Of a stretch of DNA of 6,347 nucleotides, positions 6,027 through 6,347 are shown piece by piece. This stretch comes from CAYLHB01 sp964383505. GTDB lineage: Bacteria > Patescibacteriota > Minisyncoccia > Phycocordibacterales > UBA12088. The DNA is taken from positions 1-6,347 of the forward strand of contig CAYLHB010000027.1 in assembly GCA_964383505.1 (NCBI GenBank). The letters run 5' to 3'. A program made the translations under genes and the position numbers. The first letter of the stretch is position 1. Each line of letters begins with the position of its first letter. Below the pieces are notes generated by a model that searched no databases, was not told where the DNA came from, and saw only the letters and a list, made by a program, of their open reading frames with translations.

Positions 6027-6347
6027 TCAGCAAAGGCAGGGTGGCTCATATGTGCGCTCTTCGTCCCTGTTTTTTTGAACGACACGTTCCTCGAATACAT
6101 CAAATCGAACACAGTGGGGTACCCGCGTGACGTTTCGAAACACGCAACGCGCACATATTTCATCCGAGGCATCACAAAAGTACGCACCGTCCACCACAAG
6201 ACCATTGGTCTCCATGATCCGTTCGCCCGTAGTGGTCATTACGCGTATCTGGTCCCCGAGTGGTCCTGGGATCATCGTCACGCCCACCCGTGACCTCTTG
6301 CCATTTAAATCCTCTGTCGCGAGCCACATGCCCGCAGGAACATGGTT
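6027..6347 (-). CDS. Cysteine-rich hypothetical protein (probably 5'-partial)
   Basis: The minus-strand frame is open from the window edge to a TGA at 6029-6027. The first in-window ATG is at 6329-6327, giving 100 residues, but no Shine-Dalgarno site precedes it and the frame stays open upstream (NHVPAG), so the true start is probably outside. I do not recognise the family. Six cysteines fall in the last half: in numbering from that ATG, Cys52, Cys59-x-x-Cys62, Cys73, and Cys98-x-Cys100 at the very C-terminus. The CxxC and CxC pairs suggest a metal site or redox disulphides, which is inference. There is no membrane segment. A strong terminator 5 bases after the stop, and third positions rich in G and C, argue that this is a real gene. 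It is separated from the downstream acyltransferase by that terminator, so the two are not obviously one operon. Confidence 0.55.
   Translation of the reverse strand, partial: NHVPAGMWLATEDLNGKRSRVGVTMIPGPLGDQIRVMTTTGERIMETNGLVVDGAYFCDASDEICARCVFRNVTRVPHCVRFDVFEERVVQKNRDEERTYEPPCLC

Noticed and set aside
5976..6293. 105-residue plus-strand open frame with a hydrophobic stretch
   Set aside because: It would translate through the strong terminator hairpin, lacks a ribosome binding site, and opposes the minus-strand gene that ends right at that terminator.
1..6347. CRISPR arrays, tRNA or rRNA genes, insertion sequences
   Set aside because: No spaced repeats, cloverleaf or rRNA-like segments, transposase motifs or terminal inverted repeats were seen on either strand.

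Overview
The window holds two convergent gene blocks on an otherwise ordinary chromosomal stretch. On the + strand is a two-gene operon: a periplasmic-adaptor (HlyD/RND membrane-fusion) protein at 143-1786, followed after 4 bases by a full-length RND-superfamily pump at 1791-4865. On the - strand are a stand-alone FabD-like acyltransferase at 5935-4919 and, upstream of it, the 3' part of an unrecognised cysteine-rich gene (6347-6027). The left edge may carry the first 11 codons of a gene transcribed divergently from the adaptor.

Organism: there is no rRNA or other marker gene, so placement is inference. The adaptor has a long helical insert between its two lipoyl half-motifs. The RND protein opens with a conserved IQRESAPEVQVP-type segment and carries VNFADQP and GPPTGAPV. 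Together with weak or absent Shine-Dalgarno sites, these resemble RND/adaptor pairs I associate with Candidate Phyla Radiation bacteria (Patescibacteria, Parcubacteria-like). The coding DNA is fairly GC-rich, with heavy use of CTC for leucine in the RND operon. The intergenic segments are visibly AT-richer.

Layout: 1-35, possible start of a divergent gene. 36-142, divergent intergenic region with a good sigma70-type promoter (TTGACA, 16-base spacer, TAGAAT) that puts transcription start only about 10 bases before the adaptor ATG. 143-4865, adaptor plus pump. 4866-4918, convergent gap with a hairpin terminator whose T-run faces the - strand. 4919-5935 (-), acyltransferase. 5936-6026, gap holding a strong - strand terminator for the upstream gene and a compact promoter and ribosome binding site for the acyltransferase. 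6027-6347 (-), cysteine-rich gene, probably cut by the window edge.

How they work together: adaptor and pump should form one inner-membrane efflux or lipid/small-molecule transport complex. No outer-membrane factor is present here. The acyltransferase has its own promoter and terminator signals and no other fatty-acid or polyketide gene beside it, so its partner carrier protein and pathway cannot be read from this window. No tRNA, rRNA, CRISPR array, insertion sequence or other mobile element was seen.
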